Below, piece after piece: positions 23,860-34,144 of a stretch of DNA of 64,000 nucleotides. Position 1 is the first letter of the stretch. Each line of letters opens with the position of its first letter. This stretch comes from Pedobacter sp. (lineage in GTDB: Bacteria > Bacteroidota > Bacteroidia > Sphingobacteriales > Sphingobacteriaceae). The stretch spans positions 186,001 to 250,000 of the forward strand of contig NZ_JAVHXT010000001.1 in assembly GCF_031119335.1 (NCBI RefSeq), written 5' to 3'. Below the pieces are notes generated by a model. That model saw nothing but the letters and a program-made list of their open reading frames with translations, ran no database searches and was not told the origin of the DNA. A program made the position numbers and the translations under genes.

Positions 23860-26800
23860 ATGAATAGAATTTACAATCGCGGTTTTCTGCTGCTGTTAAT
23901 TCCCTGTTTTTTCTTAGCATGTTTTAATGCTAACGCACAAACTAAAACAAAGATTGAAGGTGTGGTTAGGGCAGTTGATGGAGAACCTCTTCAAAATGTT
24001 TCCGTAGCAGTTCGAGATACCAAAAATGGTGTAATGACCAATGAAAAGGGAGAATTTACAATTACCGCTGAAAAGGGTAAATTTTTGATGTTTAGCTATA
24101 CCGGCTTCAAAACCAGACTTCAAATTGTTACAGATGCTAAAAAATTAGATATTGTTCTGGAAGAAGACATTAGTCTGATGGAGCAAGTTGTGGTAGTGGG
24201 CTATGGCACTCAAAAGAAATCTGCCGTTACGGGTGCGGTAAGTAAGTTGGTTAATACCAATTTAGACGAAATTCCTACCTCAAGATTAGACAATGCGCTA
24301 ATTGGAAAGATAGCTGGACTTAGCGTACAAAATGTTTCGAGCGAGGCAGGTGCAGATCCCGTAGTAAGGGTTCGTGGGTTCAGCTCAATCAGTGCTAATT
24401 CATCTCCTTTGGTGGTAGTAGATGGATATCCTGTGCCAGATGGTCTATCCTTCGTAAATCCTCAAGATGTAGAGTCTGTAGAAGTGCTGAAAGATGCCGC
24501 ATCGGCTGCTATTTACGGGTCAAGGGCAGCTAACGGAGTAATCTTGATCACTACAAAAAGTGGTACGCCAGATAGACCAAGATATTCGGTAAAAACATAT
24601 TATGGTATACACGATGCCTATCAACTTTATCCAATTTATACTTTTTCCGAGTATGCAGATAAATTGTATAGAGAAGCAGCCCTAAGAGAAAATGATCCGT
24701 CTGTGCCAGCAAATAGGAAAAACCTAATTATGGATACAGAAATTGCATCGTATATTATTGAAAACCAGATTTCTGGACAAGCAACAGATTGGCAAAACTT
24801 AGCCTTACGAAATACTGCTTCTATTTATAACGTACAGTTAGGCATATCTGGTGGTAACAAAGATTTAAAATACTACATCTCTGGTAATATGCAAAAAGAT
24901 CAGGGCGTAATGAATTATAGCCAAAACGATAGATTAAACGTAAAGGCAAAAATAGATGGAACTTTGAGCAAAAAGGCTAAGTTCAGCATCAATTTTAATC
25001 CATCATATATTAGCACTGTTCGTCCGGCGGCAAATTTTACAGATTATTTTAGGTTCCCTTCATTTCTTCCCGCTTATCATACCGAATTTACGGCAGCATT
25101 TGTTAGGCAAAATCCTCAATGGGCTAACATCTTGCCAGGAGATTACGCCGAAGCTAGGCATTTTAACCAGCTTACTTATTCGGGAACCTTACCAGATGGT
25201 AGTTTTTACAGAGGCTCAAACCCAGTAAGTCCTTTTAGTACACAAAATAATACGCCACTTTCTATTGCTTCTAGAATTGATATTACTCGAAATGTGTATC
25301 GCCTGCTTGGTGGTGGCGATTTCTCTTACCAGTTTACTCCAAAACTTACATTTAAAACATCTATTGGCGGATATTATACCCGACAAGAGGATAATAATTT
25401 TATTAAACGCAATGCTAGGCAAGATGGTGCAGTAAATGAAGCTACAGTAGCAGGAAGAGATTATAAAGATTTACTTTGGGAAAATACTTTGAATTATACC
25501 CATAAAAAAGGTAATCATAATTTTACAGGTTTGGCTGGTTATACTGTTCAGCAAACGTGGGTAGATAATTCAACTATCGTTGCAAGAGATTTTCCGACAG
25601 ATAATTTTGAAACTCTAAATCAGGCGGCACAAATAGATCAGAATTTAACTCGTACACTTAAAGATAGAATTGGTTTGATATCTTATTTAGGTAGGATAAC
25701 CTACGATTATAAAAATAAATATTTGTTGGCAACAAGTTTTAGAACCGACGGAAGCTCGTATTTTGCTGAAGGTAATAGATGGGGTATATTTCCTTCTGTT
25801 TCTGCAGGTTGGTTAGTGAGCAACGAAAAATTCATGTCTAAAGTAAATTGGATCAACAATCTAAAAATTAGATCTAGTTATGGTGCAACAGGTAACAATA
25901 GGATCTCCAGTTTTGCTTTTCAAGATTTATTATATCCTGCTAATTATGTTTTTGGGCCAGGTAGCGGTACGGTTAATCTAGGCTTGTCGCCCAATGGCAG
26001 TTTGCTTGCTAATCCAAATATTACTTGGGAAAGAACGTTCGAATCTAATACTGGCTTAGACATTGGCTTTTTACAGAACAAGTTTAGCTTAACAGTAGAG
26101 TATTACCATTCTATTACAGATAAGTTATTGTATAACCAGGCGGCACAATCTTTTACTGGTTCTAACGAATTCATTAACAATGCCGGTAAAGTTCGTAACC
26201 GAGGTATTGAAGTAGAATTTAATTCTGTTAATTTAAAAACAAAGAATTTTAACTGGTCTTCAACTTTAACGTTTTCAGCCAATAGAAACAAATTGTTGGC
26301 ATTAGGAGGCGAGCCCTTCCAGTACAACTTTGGCGAACGAAATGAAATTTATGCTGCTATTGTAGGGCAGCCTGCTATACAATTTTTCGGTTACAAAACA
26401 GATGGTGTATGGGTATCTGATGCGCAAATTGCACAGGCTAGGGCAAATGGGCAAACATCTACACTTTCCAGATATTTTCAGGCTGGAGGTTTGAAATTTG
26501 TAGATATCAATGGCGATAATGTTATTGATGCTAATGATCGTACGGTTATAGGATCGCCGTTCCCAGATTTTCTTTGGGGTGTAAACAACACCTTCAAATA
26601 CAAAGGATTTGATTTAAATGTGTTGGTACAAGGCTCGCAAGGTGGCAAGTTGGTTAACGGAGATCCAAACTATCTGGAGCATAGAAGGTATAACAAAGAT
26701 TTTAATTCTGAAAACCGTTGGTTAAGTGAAATGTATCCTGGCGATGGCAAAACACCATATTATTCTAATGGCGAAAACTGGATGCTAACAGACTACGTGG

Positions 26801-27069
26801 TAGAAGATGCTTCTTATATTTCTGTAAGAACAGTGATACTAGGGTATACAATGGCTTCAAAAGCTGCAAAAAAAATGGGCGTAAATAGTTTGAGATTTTA
26901 CAGCTCTGCTAACAACCTATTTTATTTTATGGGTAAAAACTACCGTGGAATTAATCCAGAAGCTAGAATGACATCATCTGCTTATGCCTCGCCTTTGATA
27001 GATGGCTATCAGAGAGGGTCGTTCCCATTAATAAGAACCTTTACTTTAGGTATAGATATCAATTTCTAA
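23860..27069 (+). CDS. SusC/RagA-family TonB-linked outer-membrane transporter
   Basis: 1069 residues. Signal peptide to about ANAQ. An N-terminal carboxypeptidase-D-like domain (IEGVVRAVDGEPLQNVSVAV to about 110) precedes a plug domain with VVVGYGTQKKSAVTGAVSKL and DPVVRVRGFSSISANSSPL, VEVLKDAASAAIYGSRAANGVILITTKSG. The rest is a 22-strand barrel ending in a typical aromatic C-terminus (LGIDINF). Works with the SusD lipoprotein to bring oligosaccharides through the outer membrane using TonB energy. It starts the susCD-lipoprotein-PL6-PL6 transcript and is preceded by the tandem operators, so alginate oligomers are the presumed cargo. Confidence 0.97.
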   Translation: MNRIYNRGFLLLLIPCFFLACFNANAQTKTKIEGVVRAVDGEPLQNVSVAVRDTKNGVMTNEKGEFTITAEKGKFLMFSYTGFKTRLQIVTDAKKLDIVLEEDISLMEQVVVVGYGTQKKSAVTGAVSKLVNTNLDEIPTSRLDNALIGKIAGLSVQNVSSEAGADPVVRVRGFSSISANSSPLVVVDGYPVPDGLSFVNPQDVESVEVLKDAASAAIYGSRAANGVILITTKSGTPDRPRYSVKTYYGIHDAYQLYPIYTFSEYADKLYREAALRENDPSVPANRKNLIMDTEIASYIIENQISGQATDWQNLALRNTASIYNVQLGISGGNKDLKYYISGNMQKDQGVMNYSQNDRLNVKAKIDGTLSKKAKFSINFNPSYISTVRPAANFTDYFRFPSFLPAYHTEFTAAFVRQNPQWANILPGDYAEARHFNQLTYSGTLPDGSFYRGSNPVSPFSTQNNTPLSIASRIDITRNVYRLLGGGDFSYQFTPKLTFKTSIGGYYTRQEDNNFIKRNARQDGAVNEATVAGRDYKDLLWENTLNYTHKKGNHNFTGLAGYTVQQTWVDNSTIVARDFPTDNFETLNQAAQIDQNLTRTLKDRIGLISYLGRITYDYKNKYLLATSFRTDGSSYFAEGNRWGIFPSVSAGWLVSNEKFMSKVNWINNLKIRSSYGATGNNRISSFAFQDLLYPANYVFGPGSGTVNLGLSPNGSLLANPNITWERTFESNTGLDIGFLQNKFSLTVEYYHSITDKLLYNQAAQSFTGSNEFINNAGKVRNRGIEVEFNSVNLKTKNFNWSSTLTFSANRNKLLALGGEPFQYNFGERNEIYAAIVGQPAIQFFGYKTDGVWVSDAQIAQARANGQTSTLSRYFQAGGLKFVDINGDNVIDANDRTVIGSPFPDFLWGVNNTFKYKGFDLNVLVQGSQGGKLVNGDPNYLEHRRYNKDFNSENRWLSEMYPGDGKTPYYSNGENWMLTDYVVEDASYISVRTVILGYTMASKAAKKMGVNSLRFYSSANNLFYFMGKNYRGINPEARMTSSAYASPLIDGYQRGSFPLIRTFTLGIDINF

Positions 27070-27083
27070 AATAGATAGAGATC

Positions 27084-28670
27084 ATGAAAAATACGCACCT
27101 TATCGCAATTCTTACAAGTTTGGTTTTTATTACATCTTGTAAAAAGGTAATAGATATAGATCCGATTTCTAATATCGGAACCAATGCTTTCTATAGGGAT
27201 TATAGCGAAACCAACACCGCATTAACGGGTTGTTACAATGGCATACATCAACCATTATATATCGAATGGATGTTTACAGAGCTTAGAGGAGATAACTCTA
27301 AACAAGGTTCTGCAGGTAGTACGGCAATACAAAATATCGAGCTAAATGAACTAGATATGTTTACTGTAAACTCGGCACATGATAAAGTTTACGATTATTG
27401 GCTTGCCACCTATAGAAATATACGTGCAATTAATTACGTGCTGAGAAGCTTAGGCGTAAAATACGTAAATGGCGAGCTTAGTTTAGAGGAACCAACCGCA
27501 AAGATGACCGAGCAGCAACGTAACCAAATTATGGGCGAAGCTTTGTTTTTAAGAGCTTATCATTATTTTAACTTGGTGAGGTTATTTGGTGGGGTGTTTT
27601 TGATAACCGAGCCGCTCGATCCTAAAATTGCTAAACAGATTAACAGAAGTTCTGTTAATGATTGTTATCGCCTAATTATAGCCGATTTAACTAAAGCGAA
27701 AGATATATTACCTAATACCAGTTTCGCACAAATTAATCAGAGTAATTTAGGGCATGCCAACACGTGGGCTGCTAAATCTTTATTGGCAAAGGTTTACCTA
27801 ACCAATAACCAAAGTGCAAATGCACTTTTATTGCTTGATGATGTAATTAATAACAGTGGCTATGGTTTGCTCCCTTCTTATGCTGATGTATTTTCTATCA
27901 ACAACGAGATGAATAGGGAAATAATTTTTGCTGTGCGTTATAAAGCGGGAGGTTTTGGGTTAGGCTCACCATTTGCAAATTTATTCGCACCTTCTAGTAG
28001 CGGTAGTTCTGTGGTTAATAATGATGGTAATGGATTTAATTTTCCAACAGAAAGCGTAAAGGCGGCGTATCGTGTGCCTGCAACTGGCCCTGCAGATCAG
28101 CGCCGAAACGTTAACATTGCACAGTACACCGCTACCAGACCTTATATGAAAAAATACCTATCTCAGGTAATAACTAGATATGATGCCGAAAATGATTTTC
28201 CAGTAATACGATTTGCAGATGTTTTGTTGATGAAAGCCGAAGCAATGGGATTTGATGGTGCAGATGGAGTTGCTGTAGGTCTTATCAACTCTATTAGACA
28301 AAGGGCTGGAGCAGCAGATTATACAGGAACGGGTGCTTTTGAAGCTGCATTTTTTAAATATCCTGCAACGGGAAACGGTGCTATTTTGGATGCAGCTGCA
28401 TTTAAATCGGCACTATTTAACGAGCGTAGAATCGAATTAGCTTACGAGAACCAACGTTATTTTGATATGCTCAGATCTGGCGACGCTGTTAACGCAATAA
28501 GAACTTATTTCGCTGCCGAATACGATGTTCACTACCGCAATTACCGCCCGGTAATTTCCCTTGCAGAGCTACAGGGGTATGTTAATCAAAATCGTTTATT
28601 ACTTCCAATTCCGCAACGTGAAATAGATACTAATGATGAGCTTAAGATTGAGCAAAACCCAGGTTACTAA
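27084..28670 (+). CDS. SusD/RagB-family glycan-binding lipoprotein
   Basis: 528 residues. Lipoprotein signal with Cys in FITSCKKVIDIDP. Typical SusD landmarks: N-terminal ALTGCYNGIHQP, the TPR-like helical core with LFLRAYHYFNLVRLFGGV and WAAKSLLAKVYL, and the C-terminal LFNERRIELAYENQRYFDMLRSG followed by LLPIPQREIDTN. Forms the lid on the SusC barrel at the cell surface and captures oligosaccharides. 14 bp after susC, so the pair is in one operon. Confidence 0.97.
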   Translation: MKNTHLIAILTSLVFITSCKKVIDIDPISNIGTNAFYRDYSETNTALTGCYNGIHQPLYIEWMFTELRGDNSKQGSAGSTAIQNIELNELDMFTVNSAHDKVYDYWLATYRNIRAINYVLRSLGVKYVNGELSLEEPTAKMTEQQRNQIMGEALFLRAYHYFNLVRLFGGVFLITEPLDPKIAKQINRSSVNDCYRLIIADLTKAKDILPNTSFAQINQSNLGHANTWAAKSLLAKVYLTNNQSANALLLLDDVINNSGYGLLPSYADVFSINNEMNREIIFAVRYKAGGFGLGSPFANLFAPSSSGSSVVNNDGNGFNFPTESVKAAYRVPATGPADQRRNVNIAQYTATRPYMKKYLSQVITRYDAENDFPVIRFADVLLMKAEAMGFDGADGVAVGLINSIRQRAGAADYTGTGAFEAAFFKYPATGNGAILDAAAFKSALFNERRIELAYENQRYFDMLRSGDAVNAIRTYFAAEYDVHYRNYRPVISLAELQGYVNQNRLLLPIPQREIDTNDELKIEQNPGY

Positions 28671-28688
28671 TCATAAGAAAGATTGAAA

Positions 28689-29972
28689 ATGAGATTATTG
28701 AGTAAAAATTTAATAGGCAGTATGCTGGTAGGCGTGCTCTTACTAGTTGCTTGCAAAAAGCAAACAGCGCAAGAAAATATTGCTGATGAGGTAACTACTA
28801 AAGACTTTGTGTATAATATTGCTACCAAAAATATAACACCAGATGAATTGGTGAATGCAAAAATTGCTTCTCCAATAGGCGTGAAATTAATTTACTGTTA
28901 CCTTTCTAGAGCCAATGCAACAGATTCTTTGATACACATTGAACTAGTAGATGAACAGCAAAAAAATAATGTTAATTTAACTATCCCAAAAGATGCGTTC
29001 AGCACAGCTAATATTCATATCAAAGGAGTTAAATTAGCTATTAAACATATTGATAATTCCAGTTTCGAGAGTTTTGTAAAGGTGAGTGGCTTTGTTCCTC
29101 CTTTGCCAAAACTTGAAGATTTTGCAGGTAGTCTTTTACCAGATGCAAATGGGAATATCCAGATAAATGGAAAAGCTATATCTGAAAATGGTGTAAAAAG
29201 AGTTGAAATCTATGATGACTCGCAGTCTTCATATACTTTGGTAGAAACAATTAACAATCCGAGCAGCTCAACCGAGTTTACCGTTAACTATAACTACGTT
29301 TACAGAGCTAATACGGCTAATGTTAAAGTAGTGGTGGTTGATAATTTTGATCTTACCGCCGAGAAAGTCATTAGTGTGCCAGTGTTACCTTATACCTTAT
29401 TAACTGATTTGGTTATGGGTGCCCAGGGCTCTACTAGTGTAACAGTAAATAACAACACTTTTATTGCCGAAACAGGAACCTTATCTGGTAGCTGCAATTT
29501 GAATGCAAATGAAGCATTGATGGACTTTCTTTTCTACGGTACAAGTAATGGACCTACATTCTACAGTCCAACAAATACAACTAACGTAGCCGCAAATTTT
29601 AGATGTAATGGAACCAGCTGGAGTATAGAAAATCCGAGCAATTTTAAAGCAACAAGGTTTAGGGTTTTGGTGCCTGGTAATGCTGCTATAGATAATGTGT
29701 ATGCCAGCTACAATGCTAATAGCATCTCAAACCTTGATGATAGCGGGTTGTTTAATAATATTCCGGTACCGTCTGGAAGTACTGCTAGGTTTGACGGTTC
29801 TGCTACTGCAACAACTGCCATCTTTAACACAACAACAAGCTATTTGATATGGGTAAGAATTCCTAGGGCAAATGGCACTTTCAGAAATTGTTTAATTAGA
29901 GCCAAGGAAGTAGTAGTAGCTTCTACCGCAGGTCTTTCAACCATTAAATTCGATATCTATATTCAGAAATAA
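28689..29972 (+). CDS. Putative surface glycan-binding lipoprotein downstream of susD
   Basis: 427 residues from the ATG at 28689; a TTG 6 bp earlier is in frame but unlikely. Lipobox in GVLLLVACKKQT. No family recognised. The middle contains immunoglobulin-like or PKD-like segments (GNIQINGKAISENGVKRVEIYD, NTANVKVVVVDNFDLTAEK), followed by a beta-rich C-terminal region. Its place between susD and the lyases is where Bacteroidota loci keep a surface glycan-binding protein (SusE/F-position), so glycan binding is inferred from synteny rather than from sequence. Confidence 0.72.
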   Translation: MRLLSKNLIGSMLVGVLLLVACKKQTAQENIADEVTTKDFVYNIATKNITPDELVNAKIASPIGVKLIYCYLSRANATDSLIHIELVDEQQKNNVNLTIPKDAFSTANIHIKGVKLAIKHIDNSSFESFVKVSGFVPPLPKLEDFAGSLLPDANGNIQINGKAISENGVKRVEIYDDSQSSYTLVETINNPSSSTEFTVNYNYVYRANTANVKVVVVDNFDLTAEKVISVPVLPYTLLTDLVMGAQGSTSVTVNNNTFIAETGTLSGSCNLNANEALMDFLFYGTSNGPTFYSPTNTTNVAANFRCNGTSWSIENPSNFKATRFRVLVPGNAAIDNVYASYNANSISNLDDSGLFNNIPVPSGSTARFDGSATATTAIFNTTTSYLIWVRIPRANGTFRNCLIRAKEVVVASTAGLSTIKFDIYIQK

Positions 29973-29999
29973 AAGCTTTTTGGTTTATATGTGAATGAT

Positions 30000-30066
30000 T
30001 TGTCATTTCGGTCGGGATAAAAAGAAGATTGTACTTGTTTATTTCTTCCTCCGATCGAGATGGCAG
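30000..30066. repeat. Degenerate family 1/2 REP remnant
   Basis: TTGTCATTTCGGTCGG, an AT-rich centre and CCTCCGATCGAGATGGCAGC face each other imperfectly, 28 bp after the lipoprotein stop. Less conserved than the copies at 5547, 33921 and 42488. Confidence 0.45.
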
Positions 30067-30151
30067 CATTTATGGGAGATGTGGATAATGATCAATATCC
30101 AATAATCAATATCTAATAATCAAAAACCAAGCCTGTGAAAATTTGCAGGAG

Positions 30152-30185
30152 CAATTAACCAAATAACCAGTTTAAACGATTAACC
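30152..30185. repeat. AT-rich TTAACC/TTTAAAC repeat
   Basis: CAATTAACCAAATAACCAG followed by TTTAAACGATTAACC just upstream of the first PL6 gene. Same motif as near 2294, 18772, 42713 and 61266. Confidence 0.5.
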
Positions 30186-30192
30186 ATATTTG

Positions 30193-32517
30193 ATGAAATT
30201 CCGTATCACTTTTTTAGCTCTTTTCTTAATAGTTTCGTTTGCAAATGCAGCTGATATTTTGGTAAGTACGCCACAAGAATTAAAATCGGCTGCTGCCAAA
30301 GCAAAACCAGGCGATGTAATTTTACTCAAAAATCAAGTTTGGGCAGATGTGCAGTTGGTTGTTTCGGGTAAAGGCACCAAAGAAAAACCCATTTGGGTAA
30401 AGCCAGAAAGTGGTGATAAAGTAGAGATTTCGGGAAAATCGAACTTAAAAATTGGTGGAGAATATATTTATATTAAAGGTTTCCATTTCAAAAACGGATA
30501 CAGCCCTAAAGATCATGTCATTAACTTTAGGGTCGATAACAACAACCTGGCTAATAATTGCCGCATTACACAGTTTGCATTAGAAGAGTTTAGTCAACCA
30601 GAACGTTTTAAAGGCGACTCGTGGGTGGCACTTTGGGGTAAAAATAATAGGGTAGACCATTCAACGTTTACCAATAAATTAAATGCAGGTCCGGTAATTA
30701 TAGCCGAGCTTAACGACGAACGCAGTCAACAAAACTATCACCGAATTGATTCAAACCATTTCAATGGTCGTCAGCGTTTTGGCTCAAATGGTGGCGAAAC
30801 TATAAGAATTGGTGTTTCAAGATATTCTTTAACGGCATCGAAAACTCAGATTGTGCATAATCTTTTCGAAAGATGCAATGGTGAGGTCGAAATCGTTTCC
30901 ATCAAATCTGGAGAGAACAATATTAGTTTCAATACTTTCTTGGAGTGCGAAGGTAGTTTGGTATTAAGACATGGTTCTAAGAATGTGGTACAAGGAAATC
31001 TGTTTTTAGGTAACAATAAACCATTTACTGGTGGTGTAAGGGTCATTAATCCCGGTCACCAAGTATTCGATAATGTATTTAAAGATTTGAAAGGAACTGC
31101 TTTCCGTTCTCCATTGGCGGTAATGAACGGAGTTCCAAATTCTTTGATTAATCGTTATTATCAAGTGGTTGATGCCAAGATTGAACGTAATACCTTCATC
31201 AACTGCGAACCATCATTATTTGGTACTGGAAAAGATTCGGAACGTACCTTGTCGCCCCAAAGCGTCATATTTTCAAAAAACTTACTGGTGCAGCCGGCAA
31301 ACGCACTTTACGTTGATGAAAATAAGGACGGTGGAGTTACGATCAAAGACAATGCTTTGCAGTCTAATCTTCCCATACAAGACGGTTTTGTAATTAAAAA
31401 GCCATCAAACGTAACAATCAATGGTATTTCGCTTCCTTACTTGGCAGAATATGGCGCTCCATTAAAGAAAATGAAATTTGTACAGAAGAAGGATGTAGGT
31501 GCTTCTTGGTACAAGCAAGAAGTAAAGTTGGTTAATTCGCAACCTAAGGTGGTAAAAATTACTGCTAAAGAAAGTACAAATATCCAACAGACAATTGATA
31601 AATTAATTGATGGAGATGTCTTAGAGTTGATCGATACGGGTTTTTACAGTTTTGAAGAAGAACTCGTGGTAGGTAAGTCGATTACCATCAAAGCAGCGGC
31701 TAACTTAAAAAGCAAACCAATTTTTGTGAATGGAAGCAGTAAAACCTTACCCGCTTTCATCACCATAGACAAAGGAGCTACAGTAAAAGTTAGTGGAATT
31801 GCATTTAAAGGTGCTTACGGTAGTGGTGGCGAGGTGCGCTGCGGTATTCGTTCAACGGAATTGCCAATGAACAAGCCCTACAAAGCATTTATTGACGCCT
31901 GTGAATTTTACGATTATAATGAAGGTTCTTTTGCCGGGTTCAAAGGAAGTAAATCTACCTTGGCGGATAGCTTGGTAATTACCAACTCTTTATTCAGAAA
32001 CATTTCTGGAACTGGCATTAACTTAGCCGAAGAACGGGACGACAAAGGTATTTACGGAGCAGAACACACGGTGATTAAGAACTGTGTTTTTACGAATATT
32101 TTGGGTAGTGCCATAAATGTATATCGTGGTGGAAATGATGAAAGCACCTTAGGTCCATTCGTAACTATAGAAAACTGTACCGTAAACGAAGTAGATAACA
32201 GACAACAAGGTGCTGCAATTCGATTGTTGGGGGCTCAATATGCCAGGGTTTTAAATAGTAATTTCGTTAATAGCGGACAGGGGGGAAGGTCTATTGAGTT
32301 TAGAGAGTTCAATTGGGACAATGTTTTGGTAGACTACTGTAATTTTTATCAATCTGGAAAAGTGGATACCTACTACGGAAAACTTGTTGGAAAGCATATT
32401 TTCAATATCAAACCAGCATTTAAGAATATGAAATCTTTTGATTTTAAACTGCAATTTGGAAGTGAACTACTAAAAATAGGCTCGAATGGAAATACCGTTG
32501 GTGCAGATATTAAATAA
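30193..32517 (+). CDS. Alginate lyase, PL6, two-helix-domain type
   Basis: 774 residues from the ATG at 30193. Signal peptide to about SFANAA, so probably periplasmic. The N-terminal parallel beta-helix (about 22-420) carries the PL6 active site: K238 (SIKSG) and R259 (LRHG), 21 residues apart, with calcium ligands N199 (FGSNGG), E231 and E233 (CNGEVEIVS). These spacings equal those I recall for the PL6 enzyme AlyGC (K220, R241, N181, E213, E215). A second beta-helix domain (about 450-770) follows, as in the dimeric two-domain subfamily. Cleaves poly-guluronate or mixed alginate. The next gene is a shorter PL6. Confidence 0.94.
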   Translation: MKFRITFLALFLIVSFANAADILVSTPQELKSAAAKAKPGDVILLKNQVWADVQLVVSGKGTKEKPIWVKPESGDKVEISGKSNLKIGGEYIYIKGFHFKNGYSPKDHVINFRVDNNNLANNCRITQFALEEFSQPERFKGDSWVALWGKNNRVDHSTFTNKLNAGPVIIAELNDERSQQNYHRIDSNHFNGRQRFGSNGGETIRIGVSRYSLTASKTQIVHNLFERCNGEVEIVSIKSGENNISFNTFLECEGSLVLRHGSKNVVQGNLFLGNNKPFTGGVRVINPGHQVFDNVFKDLKGTAFRSPLAVMNGVPNSLINRYYQVVDAKIERNTFINCEPSLFGTGKDSERTLSPQSVIFSKNLLVQPANALYVDENKDGGVTIKDNALQSNLPIQDGFVIKKPSNVTINGISLPYLAEYGAPLKKMKFVQKKDVGASWYKQEVKLVNSQPKVVKITAKESTNIQQTIDKLIDGDVLELIDTGFYSFEEELVVGKSITIKAAANLKSKPIFVNGSSKTLPAFITIDKGATVKVSGIAFKGAYGSGGEVRCGIRSTELPMNKPYKAFIDACEFYDYNEGSFAGFKGSKSTLADSLVITNSLFRNISGTGINLAEERDDKGIYGAEHTVIKNCVFTNILGSAINVYRGGNDESTLGPFVTIENCTVNEVDNRQQGAAIRLLGAQYARVLNSNFVNSGQGGRSIEFREFNWDNVLVDYCNFYQSGKVDTYYGKLVGKHIFNIKPAFKNMKSFDFKLQFGSELLKIGSNGNTVGADIK

Positions 32518-32529
32518 ATTTAATCGAAG

Positions 32530-33900
32530 ATGAAAAAATATAACGGCTTCCTATTAGGCTTTTTCTTGGTTAACTGCATTGCTTTTAGTTCTTGTGCTGC
32601 TTCAAACGTGGCTGAAGTTATTGAAGAAAAAGAACAGCAAGCTAAACCGCAAGCTAAGGTTTACACCATCAGCTCTGCTGCCGAACTCAATGCTTTGAAC
32701 TTGCAGCCAGGGGATAAAGTGGTGATGAAAGCTGGCGAGTGGAAAAGCCAGCAGTTAAACTTTAAAGGTAAGGGTACTGCAGAAAATCCAATAACCTTAG
32801 TTGCCGAAACAAAAGGCAATGTGGTGCTTTCTGGAAATTCTAACTTAAAAATTGATGGCGAGTGGTTGGTGGTAGACGGCTTATCCTTTAAGGATGGTTT
32901 TTCTTTAAAAGATGATGTAGTGATTTTCACTAAAACAACTTCAAATAGTCGTTTAACCAATACTAGCATAGAAAATTATAACCCAAGCGACAAGACTTTG
33001 GATTACAAATGGGTTTCGTTGCACGGTAGGAATAACCGAGTAGATCATTGTTCCATTTCAGGAAAAACGCATCAGGGTACTACGCTGGTGGTTTGGCTAG
33101 ATGACAAACCAAATTACCACAAAATAGACCATAACTATTTTGGCCCACGACCAGATTTAGGTGCAAACGGAGGAGAAACAATTCGTATTGGAACAAGTAC
33201 TTACTCTATGAACGATTCGTTTACCGAAGTGGAAAACAATATTTTCGATAAGTGCAATGGCGAAGTAGAAATTATTTCTATTAAATCTGGCTTTAACAAA
33301 ATCTTGAACAACCTTTTCTATGAATGTGTAGGCACAGTGACTTTTAGACATGGCAACAATTCGGAGGTAAGCAATAACTATTTCATTGGGAATAATTTAA
33401 CAAATACTGGAGGAGTGAGGATTATTGGTGAGAACCAAAAGGTGCATGGAAACTATCTTTACAAAATAGCAGGAAGAACATTGCGTTCTGCAATTTCGGT
33501 GATGAACGCTTATGAAAATCCAGCATTGAGCGATTATTTTCAAGTTAAAAATGCTGATATACAAAATAATATTATTGTAGATGCAAGAGAGGCTTTTGTG
33601 CTTGGCTCAGGTAAAGATAATAGTAGGGCAGTAGCCCCCGATGGCGTAAAAATTGCGAATAACTACATCATTAATCCAACAACATTGGTGGTAACGCAGG
33701 ATGAACCAAAGAACTTGAAAATTGAAAATAACCAATTAGAAGGTGGTACTTTAACTTCAGGTTTTGTTAAAATGGGTAATGATTTACAAATATCTGATGG
33801 TATTTGGCAAAAGAAAACAGCGTTGAAGAAACCCTTTTGGCTAACTACTTCAATCGGTCCAGATTGGAAGAAGGATAACAGGAGTTTTATTCTTAAGTAA
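32530..33900 (+). CDS. Alginate lyase, PL6, single-domain lipoprotein
   Basis: 456 residues. Lipoprotein signal with Cys in [10 protein letters not shown], so membrane anchored, unlike the preceding PL6. Catalytic set intact: K252 (ISIKSG), R273 (TFRHG), N213 (LGANGG), E245 and E247 (CNGEVEII), with the same 21-residue Lys-Arg spacing. No second helix domain. Two PL6 enzymes of different architecture and anchoring in tandem suggest division of work, one on the surface or membrane and one free in the periplasm; which acts on which chain type cannot be told. Starts 12 bp after the first PL6. Confidence 0.93.
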   Translation: MKKYNGFLLGFFLVNCIAFSSCAASNVAEVIEEKEQQAKPQAKVYTISSAAELNALNLQPGDKVVMKAGEWKSQQLNFKGKGTAENPITLVAETKGNVVLSGNSNLKIDGEWLVVDGLSFKDGFSLKDDVVIFTKTTSNSRLTNTSIENYNPSDKTLDYKWVSLHGRNNRVDHCSISGKTHQGTTLVVWLDDKPNYHKIDHNYFGPRPDLGANGGETIRIGTSTYSMNDSFTEVENNIFDKCNGEVEIISIKSGFNKILNNLFYECVGTVTFRHGNNSEVSNNYFIGNNLTNTGGVRIIGENQKVHGNYLYKIAGRTLRSAISVMNAYENPALSDYFQVKNADIQNNIIVDAREAFVLGSGKDNSRAVAPDGVKIANNYIINPTTLVVTQDEPKNLKIENNQLEGGTLTSGFVKMGNDLQISDGIWQKKTALKKPFWLTTSIGPDWKKDNRSFILK

Positions 33901-33920
33901 ATGCTATATGGGTCTGTTCT

Positions 33921-34013
33921 CGTCATTTCGATGAGGAGGCACGACGAAGAGAAATCTAGCGAGACGTATGGTATAAATTGCTAGATTTCTCCTCATTCTT
34001 CGTCGAAATGACG
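33921..34013. repeat. REP-like inverted repeat, family 1, copy 2
   Basis: CGTCATTTCGATGAGGAGGC... GAGAAATCTAGC faces GCTAGATTTCTCC-TCATTCTTCGTCGAAATGACG. Same termini as the elements at 5547 and 42488. Ends the alginate locus, 20 bp after the last PL6. Confidence 0.85.
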
Positions 34014-34091
34014 GTATCTGAACGCTTCAAATCATAATTTATACCGATTTAAATCGATTGATCTTCTTAACAAAATTTAACGACTAAACGC

Positions 34092-34138
34092 TTGCATTTT
34101 AATTAATTACTTTCGTATATTTACGATTATTTCGTAAT
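34092..34138 (+). promoter_or_regulatory. Promoter and BlaI-type compound operator of the blaI-like gene
   Basis: TTG at 34092-34094 and TATATTTA at 34116-34123 form a weak Bacteroidota promoter. The 28-bp site at 34111-34138 reads TTTCGTA-N4-TACGA-N4-TTTCGTAAT. It shares 25 of 28 bases with the site at 42261-42288 and is also similar to 40418-40445. It ends 6 bp before the ATG, so binding would block transcription of its own gene. Confidence 0.78.
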
Positions 34139-34144
34139 TAATTG

